Origin: Fragum whitleyi
Lineage: Eukaryota > Mollusca > Bivalvia > Cardiida > Cardiidae
Reading direction: 5' to 3'
Assembly: GCA_948146395.1 (NCBI GenBank)
Contig: OX411555.1
Coordinates: 38,355,565-38,419,564 of the forward strand
DNA: 64,000 nt
Shown: in pieces, positions 41,201 through 56,200 of the stretch
How the letters are laid out: every line of letters begins with the position of its first letter
How positions within the stretch are numbered: position 1 is the stretch's first letter
The notes under the pieces: model-generated
Told to the model about the DNA's origin: nothing
What the model saw: the letters and a program-made list of their open reading frames with translations, nothing else
Database searches by the model: none
Position numbers and translations under genes: made by a program

Positions 41201-44200
41201 AAAACTTCATACAGATGACAAATGGTAAACGGGCATTTGAGAAAAAATTAGCTTTCTTTTGTGTTTTCTTACACAAAAATGAATTCATCCGAGTTGTTAA
41301 ACACAATATTCGCACATAGAAGATTTTTAGATACCTCTGTACCTAATCTAATGACTTGATGTTGTTGCAGTTGTGTAAAATATCTTACCCGCCTTCAGAG
41401 AAGAAAGGGGGTATTGCTTTGCACTTATCAGTTGGTCAGTCAGTTCATCCGTAGACCATGTTTTTTTTTGTCTGGAGCATATCTCAAAAAAGTATGCAAG
41501 CTAGAATCATGAAACTTCACAGGAGGATAGATCTCATTTAGGAGAAGTGCAGTACACCAGAAACAGTAACTCAAATCATAATATTTTTTTAATTATTGCC
41601 CTTTATCAATTGACAAAGAATATGCCATAGACCTGCTTTTATGGGGGCGTAAATGTTTTACAAACATCTCTTGTTTGCATCTCTTTCACACACCTTCATT
41701 TCAAGAAAGTTACTTTCATAAAATTCCAAATTCTCTTTTCTAGATGAAGCTTTTGGTTTCAAAGAAAGAGGCAAATGTACCTCTATATCTGAGCTTAGCA
41801 TGTGAGGAGTTGAGAGTTTTTGGGCTCTTTGAAAAGGTAAGTATACTCAAGAGTAAAACAAAGTGAACACTAGTCTAATGACAAATGTTAAAAAAAATTG
41901 AATTGAATTTTCAAAACTCTTAAATGAAAAGAAATTGCAAACAGAAGATTTCATGAATGTGCATTATAACATGTGTATGGAGATGACAGAAAAATGCACA
42001 TTGTTCAATATTTGATTAATTCAATGTGAATGAAAAATATTTGCTTGTCCCCTTTTTAATGTTTGAAATAATGGTTTTAATTTCATGAAAAATTTATGAT
42101 AATATCATGATAACTTGATAAAATAAAAATTGTTACTACTCATATTCTCTATTCTAACAATACAGAACACATAGACTAACCCTTGCATAATAAGAACCTT
42201 GGCAAAATTGTATTAAAATCATAGTGCTGAAAATTCTTGTAGACAAATTGTTAGTTAGTATTAATTAATGAAATGGAAATTTTATTATTCCTTGTTTTCT
42301 TGTTGTGACACTATTATGATTGCTTGTAAGACCTATCACGACTGTGTTTCACTAGATCGTTAAGTGATGAATGCATTTCAGCCTCTTTGTCAATACATTG
42401 TAGATATCCACCAAGTTAAAATCACTACCACAGACAGTACCCTTGTTACTCCAGGATGTTCTAGGAAGGATTGAGTCTGATCTTGGGAAGGATATTGTAT
42501 CTATAGCATTGTCTCTACTTGTGTGTACTAGAGATGGTAAGTTATTAGATTTAGTCAAAAGGATTATAATAATCTTTATCTAATTCATATTAAAGTGATA
42601 TGAAAGTGAAGAAGCATTGGTAAACAAGTTAATGGGATCTGTTTGTAATGAAACATTTGCAGGTCATTAGAGTTATGATTTAGATACCCTGGTACAGAGG
42701 AATCCGCTTATTAGCAACTCCTATTTGTCAGAGGAAAAGTTGCTATTAAGCGGACGTTTCTATTATCCGATATCTCGTTTAATTTAGTATTCAACTTCCG
42801 GGAATGCACGAGCGCGTCGTCGGCTTGCTTCGGTGGGGATTCATTCATGTACGTTTAATCAGTCCAGTTCGATTGATAATTTTTCAATGATGAGAAGAAA
42901 AGAGTTAAATTGAAAATTTGAAAAGTCGTTTTAGTTTATTCCCCCGACTTCCAATAGCTTTTAAAGTCACCGATTGATACAAATTAAATGTCGGTCGCTG
43001 AGGTCCGCGAACGGGATGAACCAAATTAAATTCAATTACCTTTTAAAGACTATCCATTCGATGGTTAATTCCTAAATTTATTTGATTTTGTTACACTGGC
43101 GAGTAAACATGAGAGAAAAGTGTGTCGCTTGGAAAACTCACACAACCTCGTCAAGGCCAGGTGTTCGGCGGTCCCTTTGAAGTTGGGTCATTCTTTGAGA
43201 AATTTACAGCGTGACGTCATATTAAAGCTGGGTTTGAAAAGAAACTAAATGATTTTCTAGAATCTTTACCGCTCGGATATTTCGATTAGGATAATAATTT
43301 CTGATCTGTAGTAAGTAATTTTCGTTTTCAAATAATTTCTATACGTTATTTTTTCCATCGCGTATTTACAGAAAATTCCATTTCAATTTCAGTAACGTAC
43401 GCATGTTTTCTGCGAAATTGAAGCTTTGCGAAAACAATCTCATCCTTTGACAGGGATTTGAAAAAAATGATAAAACAATTCCTGGAAGCAGGCCGCATTT
43501 GAACGATCGCGAATCATTAAAAAGCCGAGCGGGATCGTCGTACACTCGAAGAATATAAAGCAAAGCATTCCAGACTTTAATTAACTCTAACACGAGCAAG
43601 CAGTGATTATGAATCGGTAAAGGTGCGATCAACAACTTGACGCGTCTATGTGTACTTTACGAATCGCGGCAGCTCCTGTCAAATAAAAGACAACTTGTGA
43701 ATTTGATTATTTGTCTCGATGTAACCTCCCGATTGTTTCTAATATTCGATAAAATAGGGTCCCGGTGCAAAGAATTTGTTTCCATTATCCGGGAGTTTCT
43801 ATTATCAGAGTTCCGATTATCCGACGAATTTTACTTAGGTTAAAGAAGAAATGGTTTTGTGGTAGAGGAAAAGTTGCTAATATCCGAAAATCCCGATTAT
43901 ACGAGTTGCTTATAAAGGGATTCTACTGTATAAGGATCCTATTCAATTTCTATTTTCAAAATTATTCTGTTGATAATTGATCAACACACTTGACATTCTA
44001 GCTGAAGTTCCCAATCTTAATGAAAAAATGAAGTTACTGACTCATGCATTAGCAATGTAAATTTTGTTTAAGGTTTGGAATCAGGTGAACTTCATGACAT
44101 TCTAAGTTTGTTTGCTGTGTTAGAGGGTATTAGACCACAGTTAGGTGAAATAGTTAATATCAAACTGAACCCAGACAAGAAACTTCCATCATCAACATTC

Positions 44201-47200
44201 TCCCAGCTACAGAGAGCTCTACAAGGATTTCTGTATCCAACACAGGCACAGTATGTTTTTTAGATAATGGACCCATAATAATTTGAATTTGATTGCTAAG
44301 ATTTATGGCTTCCAAAATGTTGTGGATTTATTAGGGTCGACTACTTAAAGATGATAGAACATTTTAGGCCAAAGTTAGGTGAAATAATAAACATCAAACT
44401 GAATCCAGAGATGAAACTTCCATCATCTTCATTCGCACAACTACAGAGAGCTCTACAAAGGTTTCTGTAACACAGGCTTGGTGTGTATAATATTATGTCT
44501 TCGTTTTGAGAAGATAGAAAATAGCAGTTGGGAGAAATAGTGAATATTGTACTGAGTCAAGATAAGAAAATTCAAATAACTGTTTCTCATATAGGATAAA
44601 ACAAGTATGAGCATGTACATGACATTTTCAACAATTTCAAATTAGGGCTACATAAAGACTCAGATGATCAGGGTCTTCATGGTGCGTTTTATAGATAGCT
44701 TCTGACTCCCACGTTGGACTAACAATCGCAGAACTATTTGAGCCAGTGTATGTATCTGGCCAGCCTGTGGATGAACACAGGCTGGCCAGAGTCTTCACTA
44801 TGTGCTATGGAGATAGATTAAGTCTTAATCCCACTTCAGACAGTCAGCAAATATTCTCATTGCATTGTCTCTCCATCACATACACATGAAATTGTTGGAA
44901 ATGGCATGTACTGGCTTATTTATGATTGCACTTTGTGGTTGTCCAGGCAGATAAACGTCTGTACATCATGCACACAATATAATTGTTTGAAATTTCCCAT
45001 ACATGCTCATATAATGATAAACAGAGTAAGGAGAAAAATCATCATCCACATTCTCCCAGGTAAATAGAGAGATCTATAAGAATGTCCTCTTACATATTAC
45101 AGTTGATTACATTGTGAAATTGACATTCACCTCATTCAAAACCATTCTAAATCGCTCACTCGCTCCAATCATTTGTTCCAAACACTCACTAAAATCAGTC
45201 AAAAATGCTCAAACCCATTGAAATATAAAGAATCAACAACATCATTCAAAATGAATTTTGATAGAAAAAAAATCACAATTTCACTGACATCATTCAAATT
45301 GTTAGTGCCTCATAGGTTCTTGAAAAAATAGGAAGGTATGTATAGAACTTGTATGCATTTTTTTATTAAAGGGAGGTAATTAATATCGCTAATTTTGTTC
45401 ATCCTGAACAAAATTTGCGATAAAGGATTTCCTCCCATTAAATTCACTCAAACATCGCTCCACACACTCATTCAATTTCGTTCCTAAATCATTCCAATAT
45501 CATTCACCTTGTCAATTTGAAAATGTTGTTTACTGTGAAACCTCCTCTGTCTGCAAAATATAAGATTGAGACTCAACTCAAATTATCTAAATATAGCAAC
45601 AATTGCTTGAATAAGTTGCCCATCATAGAAAATGGTTGACATTAATCTAGAAGAAAATACTTAAGGTTAATAGTCATCAATTATTAATGTCACATAACAG
45701 GAGTGAACGTTTGAGTTTGGCCCATCAAGATATAGAGAATGCCGTAAGACAGAGATACCTGAAAGGTTCATCAGCTGTAGAAACGGAATCCTTCTTACAC
45801 AGATTGCTGGCTGGTAAGTCAGAGGAATAACTAATGGGGAAAGGTACATGAATTGTTATTCCAGTTTCTAGAGCAATACATCTAGTTACTAACATATATC
45901 AATTAGCAAGCTATTACAAAGTCCAAACATAATTTTTTGACAGGATTATCTCCAATAAAGTGGCTGTTACCATTGACTTTGTGACTCCTGGCTTAAAAAA
46001 AACCCACTCACACACAAGTTCTTGAGTCAAAAATTTATATCAGTTAAATTTATAAACACTTTGTAGCTTATTATATGTTGCTGAATACTTTATTGCTATT
46101 ATTCCTCAACTTAATTGTAAAACCTTGTAACTATGACATTAATCAATGTCAACGGCTTTGATCAAGGTATAGTTATAAGATTTGATAATAGATTAGTTGA
46201 TTTGTTACTACATTGTATATCCAGATTTTTAACCAATATATTGATCAACAATTCTAAGGCAACCCTCAGTACATATAGAATAAAAAGGACAAATTTGAAA
46301 ATTAGATTCGTTATCCCATTTCAGGTTATTTCTACAGTCAAGCAGATCCAGACAGAGATTGTAGTTGGTCAGGCAAGTCAGCTAGAGCATTCTGTGAACT
46401 ACCATATCATATTGTAAGTTGAGCAGAATAATATTTGACTTAGTTAAGGCCAATATTGAGTCAAGAATGTTGAAAGATGTATTTTCTTTAATGCTATGTT
46501 TGGTTAAGTATAATTTTGATATACCTGTCTAAAGACGGATCATATTATGTGATCATCAATTGCATTCAGAAGAACTGTAACTCTACTCTAGCTTAATTGT
46601 TTTATTATTTCCCTTTGTTGTTTTTCATACTTGGACATCCAGTAGTGTAAGGGGCTTTACCTTGTGACCATTTGCCACCTTGTTTTATAGTTATGTTTAT
46701 GTTGTGCAGTATTTGAGATCTCTTGTTTTTCGCTCACATGAGTACATAGCGGTTGGATTGGCATATTGTGAAAAGTATATGTCGACACTTTAGCCCACTG
46801 GCCATTATTACTATTAATCTTATAAACATACCTTGAGTAAACATAGAGCTTTCATACTCCTACTCCTTTCTTATTCAAGATTGACCAGCTGCTGTAAACA
46901 TTGATTTATATCCTTTTTCAGGTGAAGAGTGGTTGTTTCAATGTCCTTGAGCAAGCCATATGTAATCTAAAGTTTGTACACAACAAATGTATCCTTGGAT
47001 TGGCTTTACAGTTGTTGGAAGATTATCAACCAAAAGGTATGAATGATTTATTTCTTGTCAACAAATTGATTATTTATTAGACAATAGAATTATGGCTGGT
47101 AAAATGTTTATAATTTATATGGATTTGATGAAATTTAAATCAACTGTTTAGTCATATATACAAAAAAAAAATTTTACTTCACACATGAACATAACTTTAT

Positions 47201-50200
47201 GATAAGCTTGCTTTTTATGCCTGGGCCATGAAATGGCGACAGGCATGCAGAGTTACCTCTGTCCATGTGTGAGTGTGTGCTTGTGTGTGTGTCCCATTCT
47301 TGTCAGGAGTGTAACTCCTACATTTATGGACGAATTTCATGATTATTTGGCAAAGTTGTTTCCTGAGAACTATTGTCATGCAAAGAGTTTGTCTAGATAC
47401 ACCAAGATGAAGGACATATCAGGGCCCAAGGTTATAAAACTTTTCTCATTCTCAATTCAAAATTTTCTCAAATTTCAATTTGAGATAAAAGCTGTAATTC
47501 AGTTTAGATACTCGTTTTAATGTATGAACATAAAAGATAATATTAATAAGTTTTTATAGATAACAACTTATTAATATTATCTTTTATTTTCATATATTTA
47601 TTTGAATTTAAAATTTGAGAAATTTCTTAGATTAGCCTGAGAAAAGTTTTATAACCTCAGGCCCTGAAGGTGGAATGGGTCACGGATAAAAATCAAGTAT
47701 TTGGTGGGGTATCCATATCTGTGACACATTTCAAGTAAATCTGTTTGTTTAATTCAGCAAGACTTTAAATGTATATTGAAATGTCCGAATCATAAGGTTC
47801 TGGAAAGTATTTTCCGAAATAAGTGATCCCCGACGGCGTCACTTATTCCTTCCAACTATTGGTCTCTTACCAATGAGTTGATAATTGTAGTCCTATGTGA
47901 GATAGCAGCTGAAGGCTAGGTAAGGTTGTGATGGTTGTACTGGTTAGAAAAATACCAGGAATCCATTGTTAGGTGCTCCAGCTGCTGCGATATAACTGAA
48001 AAAAAAATTGAAAGCGTTGTAAAACTCCATTCAATTAATAAATCTAAATTGTGTATGTTGAATAAAAACAACAAACCATATTATAAGTACTTCATCCACA
48101 ATTACAGTCAATCATGTACAAGTAACCACCTCAATTCAGTGACCCTTTTCTTTAAGCAACCATTATCAAATGTCGTTTACTAATACAACTTCTTTTGAGA
48201 AGGTTTACAGTTTTGTTCTAGGCTTCATTTCTATTAATGATATTGGAATTGATTAGAATCGTCTTATTGTAATGAATTCCAACAGTGTTTTAGTTGCATG
48301 TTGAATTTTTTTTTTGTCATTTAAGTGTAATTAGCCACCACTGACTTCAGCAACCACTAATTGATGGTCCCATGTGTGGTTGCTTAATACAAATTTTACT
48401 GTATTTACGAAAGCTTTTATCGTTCAGCTTATCTTAAAGTTGGGTCATTATATACCTCTTTCAGAGAGTATAATTTTGAAGAAAAGAAAAAAATACCCCA
48501 CACAGCTTCAAGTTTTTGATCCATAAACCTTCCATTTCTAATTTCTCATTTTCTTCCCAGAGTTGACCAGTAAGACTATAGAAAGAGAACAAGCCAAGTT
48601 TTTTGACAAGCCTGCAGTGAAGGAATATAAATCATTTGTATCGAGAAATTTACACATTCTCTCAAGGTAAGTGTTTTGGTTGATAAAAGCAAAATGTTCA
48701 TTATGTATGATAGTTTTGATTTAGGTTTGTGAAGAAGATTTACTTCTGTTCCTTTCCTTTGTGGAGATGCATTCATAGCCTAATTTCTACCTACAATGAA
48801 AACCAGAGAAGGTATTATGATATGAAACTCACTGCTACATTCTTAAAGAAAGTGGACCTGTAACAGTTTGGCAACATTTCGAAACTCATGTTCTTTCACA
48901 ATGTTGACAGAGGTTTCCTAATGAAAATTGAAACCTTGGTTAATACTAATGAGGTTCATTCTCGGAACATTCAGGAACTATAATGGGTCCACTACCTTAA
49001 ACTGTCGTTTACATATGACTACTTTCAGATTTTGTTCAGGCAAGAGGATTCTAGATAAATTTAACCTGTGTGTGACATTTCCAACAATTTCATGTCATTG
49101 TGATTGACAAACATTGAGTTGCCTAGACAATTACACAGTAAATTAAAATATTTTGCAATTTTGAACAGAGACTTTAGGTCTTTAGCTATCTATTGATCAT
49201 GTCGTAAAAACTCTAATTAGGCTGTGCATTTGCAGACATTCCATTTTAACATTGCAGACATGAGAAATTGTCAGAAATGTCAAACACTAGCTCAATTACT
49301 CTATAGCAATTTTCTTTTTTTAATTTCTTGAAAGGTTTTGAAGTATACCAATATTTAGTTTTGGAGACAGATATCAAATTTATTTCAAGACATTCTATAA
49401 CAATGCCTGAAGCTTGTGTTGTAAAGACTTTTATGTGTTACATACAAAAGTGTTGAAACTGTATGTATATTTTCCTTTCTTACTGTAACCATGTATACTT
49501 GTACTAGTCCTCATTATATTAGTTTCATATTTCTACGCAGTTACCCAGCCTTGACCTGGCAACAAGCCTACAATGAATCAGAGACCTCCAAACCAGCCAT
49601 TGATGTCAGAGAGATCATTAAATCTCCAGGTCATCGTGGAGCCCAAACATCTTTAATGGAGTGGACCAGCAAACCAACAACAGCTGACCCCTGCTATCTA
49701 ACTTTGTCAAATCTACCACAGGTAAAAAAAAATAATCTTAATGGCTCAGGCCTCACCGTAAAGTTTTTTCATAGTTTATGAAATACAATAAGTAAATAAG
49801 TAAGTAATTAAAATCTGTATCTTTTGATGAAGAAAATATTATTCGAAATTCATAAACTACTTATAGCAAGCAAATTCTTTATTTTAATAAAAAAGTTTTC
49901 CCAATATCTTTTTTTTTTTTTTTGATTAAAAAAAAATGTTGGGTTGCTCTGGATTAGTGTATTACATTGGTAAAACACAGTATAGCCCAGTTAATAGAGA
50001 TTAAATAATAACTGAAATTTTATAACAGTTGTTCTTTTACATGTAGTGTTTTGAATCAAAATCTTTATGTTAGGACTTGAAGCCAAATGTTGTCAGTCTT
50101 GTTTTTATTTTTATGAAACAAAATAATTCACCTGCCACCTTAAGTTAGTATGTGTACTTTCCAAATGCACATAACAATATCACTGAATCTTTTCAAATAT

Positions 50201-53200
50201 TGTATTGATTGTGAATTGATGCCTTGATTGTTATTCTACTCTGATTTCCATTCATCATTATATTTCAGCCAATGATGTCAGTGAGTGTGTCCCCTAACAA
50301 TGAGACATTTACATGTGGTGGACTAGACTGTTTGGTTCATCTGTATGACCTGGCTACAGGAAAGGCGAGTGACATGTTATCAGCTTTTTAACCCTAATCC
50401 TGCAAATTTTCAATTTTGTGTAAAAATATTTAGTTTATTTAAACGAATATAGCTCAAGTTATAACGATGATTAAGTAAAAAGCAGGGAGTACAGAATAAG
50501 ATCAGGCTGCATGTCTATGTAGGCTGATCATAGTCTATACAACTGCCAATTTCTTGTGTACAGTATGAGAAGGGTTAGTGTCTTATATTTATTGAAAAAA
50601 AATTGTGCCATCACATTAGTGATAATAGTTCCTAGCTTATACTTATTTTCTTTAGTTTGATTGTGATGAAAGCTTAAGCTTATAGAGTTGCTCTCCAACA
50701 CTCATTCCTGATGTTTTCACATCCCTGAGAGAGAGGCAGTGGTTTAAACCCACTATTACCCAAGTTTACAGCTGGGTGAACTGGGGCTAGCTTTTTAGTG
50801 TTGTGCCCATAAACACACCCCGGCGATGGTGAGGCTCTTACCATGCACCTCCAGATCACGGGTCGAGTGCATTTACCACTAGGCCACTTTTGTCTGTCTG
50901 TCTATCTGTACCTGTCTGTATGCGAATCTGTGTTACTTAACGTTGAATTAAGTAAATCCTGCACAAGCAACCACATCTAGTAAGCGACCATTTTCAAAAG
51001 CCCTTCTTAAAATAAAAATATCTCAAATAGTAGATATTACTGGTATAAGAGTTATTGTCTCTCAATTGTATGATTCTATTGAGTTTTAACAGCATAGGGT
51101 TATTGAGAATTTTGCAATAATATGCATATTCAACCAAAATTATGATTCTTATCATTAAATCGTTTTCTTTAAAGGCCACTTCTTCGTGGTTCTGTTCATG
51201 GATGCTTGAAATAAGTTTTAACTTTCAATCTATTTGTATACATTGTTCATGGTTGGCATGACAGAAGTTACTTCTGCTATTAAATGAGCTCTTTTGCACA
51301 AAAAAGGACAATCTGAAAACTCTTTGAAAAAAATATTTGGACATGAGATTGGATCCAACAGAAGCCAACAAGAGTTTCTCAAAATGATTATATAGGAAGG
51401 TAGAATGGTCATTCTAGCTTCATAAGGTTAAGATAAGACTGCAGAGCTACAGATAGAGGGGGTATTTTGGATTTTGAAAAAGATTAATTCAACTTTACTG
51501 GCACAAATCCTAGATTGTGGGTACTCAGGGTTTTCCATGACCCCCTATTTCTTTGAATTTGGACCCCCTTTTATTAAATGACCCCCAAAATTGTCAAAGA
51601 AACATTCTTTTTCTAGTTTAAAGGGTGGTCATAATGTGGCCAAATGACCCCAAGTTTTGAACATAGAGGGAAAACCATGGGTACTCATTTGAATCGTCTC
51701 ATCAAGACGATTCAAATGAGTACCCACACCATAGGGTTTCATTGAGAAATAAAGATTTTAGACTGGCTTTACCCCCTCTTATCTGTACCTCTGAGACTGT
51801 ACTTCGTATAAGATTGTGCTGCCTTTGTAGTGTACCAGCCCTGCATTCATGATGAAATCATTTGTGAAACTTTTACCAAATGAGCCCGTGCGTGACATTT
51901 CCAACAATTTGAAATGTGCGTGAGGTGCAAACATTGAGCAGCATAGACAGCCACATACAGTAAATATAAAGTGTCCTTATGGTCTGCAGATACTTAAAGA
52001 CCTTATCTAGCTACCTAGCACATAGTGAAGACTCTGGTCAGACTGTGCGGATGCACAGGCTGGTCAGAGTCTTTGCTTTGCGCATATTTTGAATTGTTGG
52101 AAATCTCACACACAGGCTCAAATGATACCCATCTTCGCACTCACTTCCTTTATCCCATTATGTAAACAGAATCACTGATCAGAGGATGGTATTTAATTGT
52201 TGATGTTATTCTAAAACCTCATAACTACAACTTGAACAAAGTTGTAGTTATGAGGTTTTGGAATAACAAAAATGATATACATGTTAAATATGTTTCAGGA
52301 ATTAAAAACATTTAGAGGACATGCTGACATGGTGACAGATGTTTGTTTTGCTGGTGGGGACAAGATCTGTAGCGCTTCCCTTGATAATACCGTTAGTGTT
52401 TGGAATGTAGAGGGAGGTCATAGGTAAAACCTTAGTGATATATATTATGATACCTTTAAAAAAAAAAGGTGCTGAAACTGGTCATTTTGAAAGATGTATG
52501 TTAATCAACACTTAAGAATTGTCATTTATGGTTCAAAGGTGGTGATGTGGATTACCATATTTTCATATCTATGTGTTTGTGTATATATGTTGCCAAACTC
52601 CCCTTTCGGGTATTACTGGCAGTTGTGTGTCTGCTGGATTAAAAACAGTCATTGGCTAGGGTGCCAATTTTTAGCTCCACTGGCCGAAGGCCAGCGAGCT
52701 ATTGTCATGGCGGAGTGTCCGCCGTTCATCCGTCCGTGCGTGCGTAAACTTTTTCTTTAAACATCTTCTCCTCCCAAACCAATGGGTGAATTTTAACAAA
52801 ACTTTGTAGAAATGATCCTTGGGTGACCCTCTTTTTAAATTGTTAAAGAAATTTTGATTGACCCCCAAATATGGGTGTTGCAAGGCGGGGCTTATTTTTT
52901 CTTTAAAATCTTTAAAAATCTTCTTCTCCAGTACCATTGGGCCAATTTCAATTAAACTTGGCAGGGGTGTTCCTTGGGTGACCCTTTACTTAAATTGTTC
53001 AAGAAATTCTGATTGACCTCCAAATATGGGCGTGGCAGGGCGTGGCATATTTTCACTTTAAAATCTTTTAAAATCTTCTTTTCAAGAACCATTTGGCCTA
53101 TTTCAATGAATCTTGGCATGGGTGTTCCTTGGGTGACCCTTTATTTGAATTGTTAAAAAAAAATTGATTGACCCCCAAATAATGGCGTGGCAGGGATTGG

Positions 53201-56200
53201 CTTTTTTTTAGTATTTTCTTATGTTAGTAAGAATAAAAGTAAAGGGTATGCAGGCTGATGGTGATTGAGTATTTTAGTGCAATGGGGTCAAGACCAAGTA
53301 AATCATAACAAAATAGTTCATAAGAGACTTCAAAGTCTTGTTTTCTATCAGTCAGCTTTGTTCTATGAAAGTATAAATGTATCACTATTTAAACATTATT
53401 TGTGTAAGAGTGTGCATATCTGAATCATAGGTACATAAGATCCAGATAAGACGGGGTAAAGCCAGTTTAAAATTGTTTATTGCCAATGAAACTATGTTGT
53501 AAGTACTCAATTGACTCATCTTGATGAGACATTTCAAATGAGTACCAACAGCATAGGGTTTAAGTTAGGAAGAATGAAATATTTAGATTTGAAAAACATA
53601 ATATCCCCCCTATCTGTAGCTCTCTGTACACTTTCTATAATATAGATCAAGGGAGATCAATTTTGTTTATTAAGTGATAAAAATAAACACTCATTACTTC
53701 CCTTCCTTATAATTTGTTATGAATACCCCTAGCAATTTGCCCCCTTTTCCCAGTCAAACATTGTAGCTAAAGATGATTTCATTTGCAATTTTTCATTTTC
53801 TATGAATGTTTTCTGCATTATTCGGCTTTGCTTTATGTAGTCTGCTAAGACTTTTAGGAATTCAGATCAAAGTCAAAATTGTCAGGTAATGGGTGAAATG
53901 AAATTTATTGAATAATTTTTAGTTAAATAAGTGTAATAGGTTTCTTTTAAGTGATATATAAAAAGTCTTCTTCCATGTAATTTTACATGTTAGTTATATG
54001 TGTTCTCTTCTGATTAGCTTGTAAATACGTTTTAATTAGGAAAAAGTCAGAATTCCTTCTGAATGCTTGTGACTTTCATTACCTAAAATTTTCAATATTT
54101 TTCTTTCAAATCTTGAGATGATAAAGCCAGTGGAGCGATACAGGCCCTCTTGTTTAAAGTATCGTGGCAGAATTATTTGACTGTGTGTGTTACTATGAGT
54201 CCTATGCTTTCCCAAGCTATAAAATAAGTAATAATTGAGAACAAGTTGAATAACTTGGACTTTCAATAAGAACTCATGTTTAAAAAAAAAAGTAAAGGAA
54301 CGGATGAAGTTCAATCTTTGCTTTGATGCCACATTAACTGTACCTGGTAGGTTTACAATGTAACCAGCGTTCTGTTCACTGTAAATTTGAAATATTTCAA
54401 GTAAAGATCTGTTGATCCCTGTTCGAAGGTGTAATCTCTCAGTTTGATTGATTTTGTAGACTGTTTACCCTGAAGGGTCACCAGAGACGTGTAAACTCTT
54501 GTACTGCCGACAAGTCTGGTAATGTGATAGCTACAGCATCGTGGGATTGTACTATCAAGTTCTGGAATGTTACAAAGGGAAAAGAAATGGGGGACTTTAA
54601 AGTGGGAAGGTAAGGAGTACTAGTCTTGAATTTGTAGACTATATTTTTTTTTCGGTGGATTTCAAATAATAATTTCATGTACATGTAACTTTTATCATAA
54701 GACATAGATTTGACCATTGAAGAATTTTGGTGGCACCTCATAGGTCTAGGTCACACTCAATGTGCAGTTCAAATTTTTGTCTGAAGCATTACTTGTATTT
54801 TTTAAAATTGGATCAAAGGACTTAATCATTTGGATTTCAGGGGTCCTTTATAAAACTTTGGGAGTCCCTGCTTTAAGGTAGCAATGGACACATGGCGTCA
54901 TTTTTTCCACCAAATAAATTTTTGTCTTGTTCACATATGTTGTAGATTAACATTATATAGTCATTATATCAAAATTTGAAGGTACCTTTTCATGCCTGTT
55001 TTCATGCCAGAGTTTTCTGCCCTTCAGTGGTAATGGCCATTTTCCATTATTTTATAATTTCCCCTCCTAGTTCAATGACACTTACAACGTATTTTCATTG
55101 TTAAATTCAACAATTTAGTCTTTCAATTGATATCAAATGTTGAAAAGAAATTTTACCACCAGTACTTTACGTTATTTCCAAAAGCAGAGTCTTATGAAAA
55201 CCCGTATTTTTGAACGACGTGCTAAAAAAAGCTGTAAAATAAACGAAAACCTACTTCCGGATTATAGAGTCGGGATTGCTGTCCATTGCCACCTTAAGTG
55301 AAGGACTATTTCTTTTAGGCTATAATCTTGCATAATGAAATTTTGGAGCTATTCTCAGGTTAAATGTAAAAAAATCTATGGAATTGTATTAATAGCTGAG
55401 ATTCAACTTCAGGGAAGAATTGAAGACTGTTTAAAACAGTCTTCAATTCTCTTCTGAAGTTGATCCTCAGAGAGTCTGTGGGACTCACATCAAACATTTT
55501 TAAGGTTCCTGGCTACTTAGTTTAGCGTCTCAGATGCACAAAACCTGCATCCCTTTAAACCCTGTTGACAGCCCTTTAGTCAGCAATATTTCCAAGGATA
55601 ATTTCATGAAATTGGAAAGTTATAAAAATTATTAACATGTTTATTTTTAGTCCAGTAAATTGTGTAGCATTCCACCCGGAAGGTCAGCTGATTGTGTCAG
55701 GACAGTGGGACAGTACCATTAAGATATGGGACATATTTCATAAAACAAAGAAGGCTGTAAGTATATAAATAAATGAAATACAGGAAAATAAAATACATGA
55801 AAAAATACATGTAAATGCAGATACGTGGAAACCAAATACAAGGAAACAAACCAAGTATAAAAATACTGGGGAATTATTATACATAGTGGAGAGTATCTTA
55901 ATTCAAATTAATTTGACAGTTTTAATTTCAAACTGAATGTCAGTTAGTGATTACTCATAGAGTAATTCTGATGTCACAGCTCTACAAAATTGACATGTTT
56001 TATTTATCTTTTTGCATGTATATACCATTATTACCAATAAAATTTATAAAATTTTGTAAAAGTTACTTTTATGATATTCCTTTGCTTCTATCTGTTCATA
56101 ACTATGTAACTATGTAGCATATTTTCTAGGTTCTGAGAGGCCACAAATCATCAGTAAGAGATGTAGCTTATTCCCCATCAGGACGCCATATTGCCTCAGC

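Larger units (their letters stand above)
50365..52298 (+). other. Intron 36, GC-AG type
   Basis: Begins GCGAGT after AAG and ends GTTTCAG. The match to the extended consensus apart from the C is what is expected of GC-AG introns. Holds the family M, B (with nested hAT-like), W and G elements listed separately. Confidence 0.75.

Noticed and set aside
41744..41836. ATG at the start of exon 28 (and of exon 15) as alternative translation starts
   Set aside because: Both follow strong acceptors in phase 0 and match internal TEP1 sequence.
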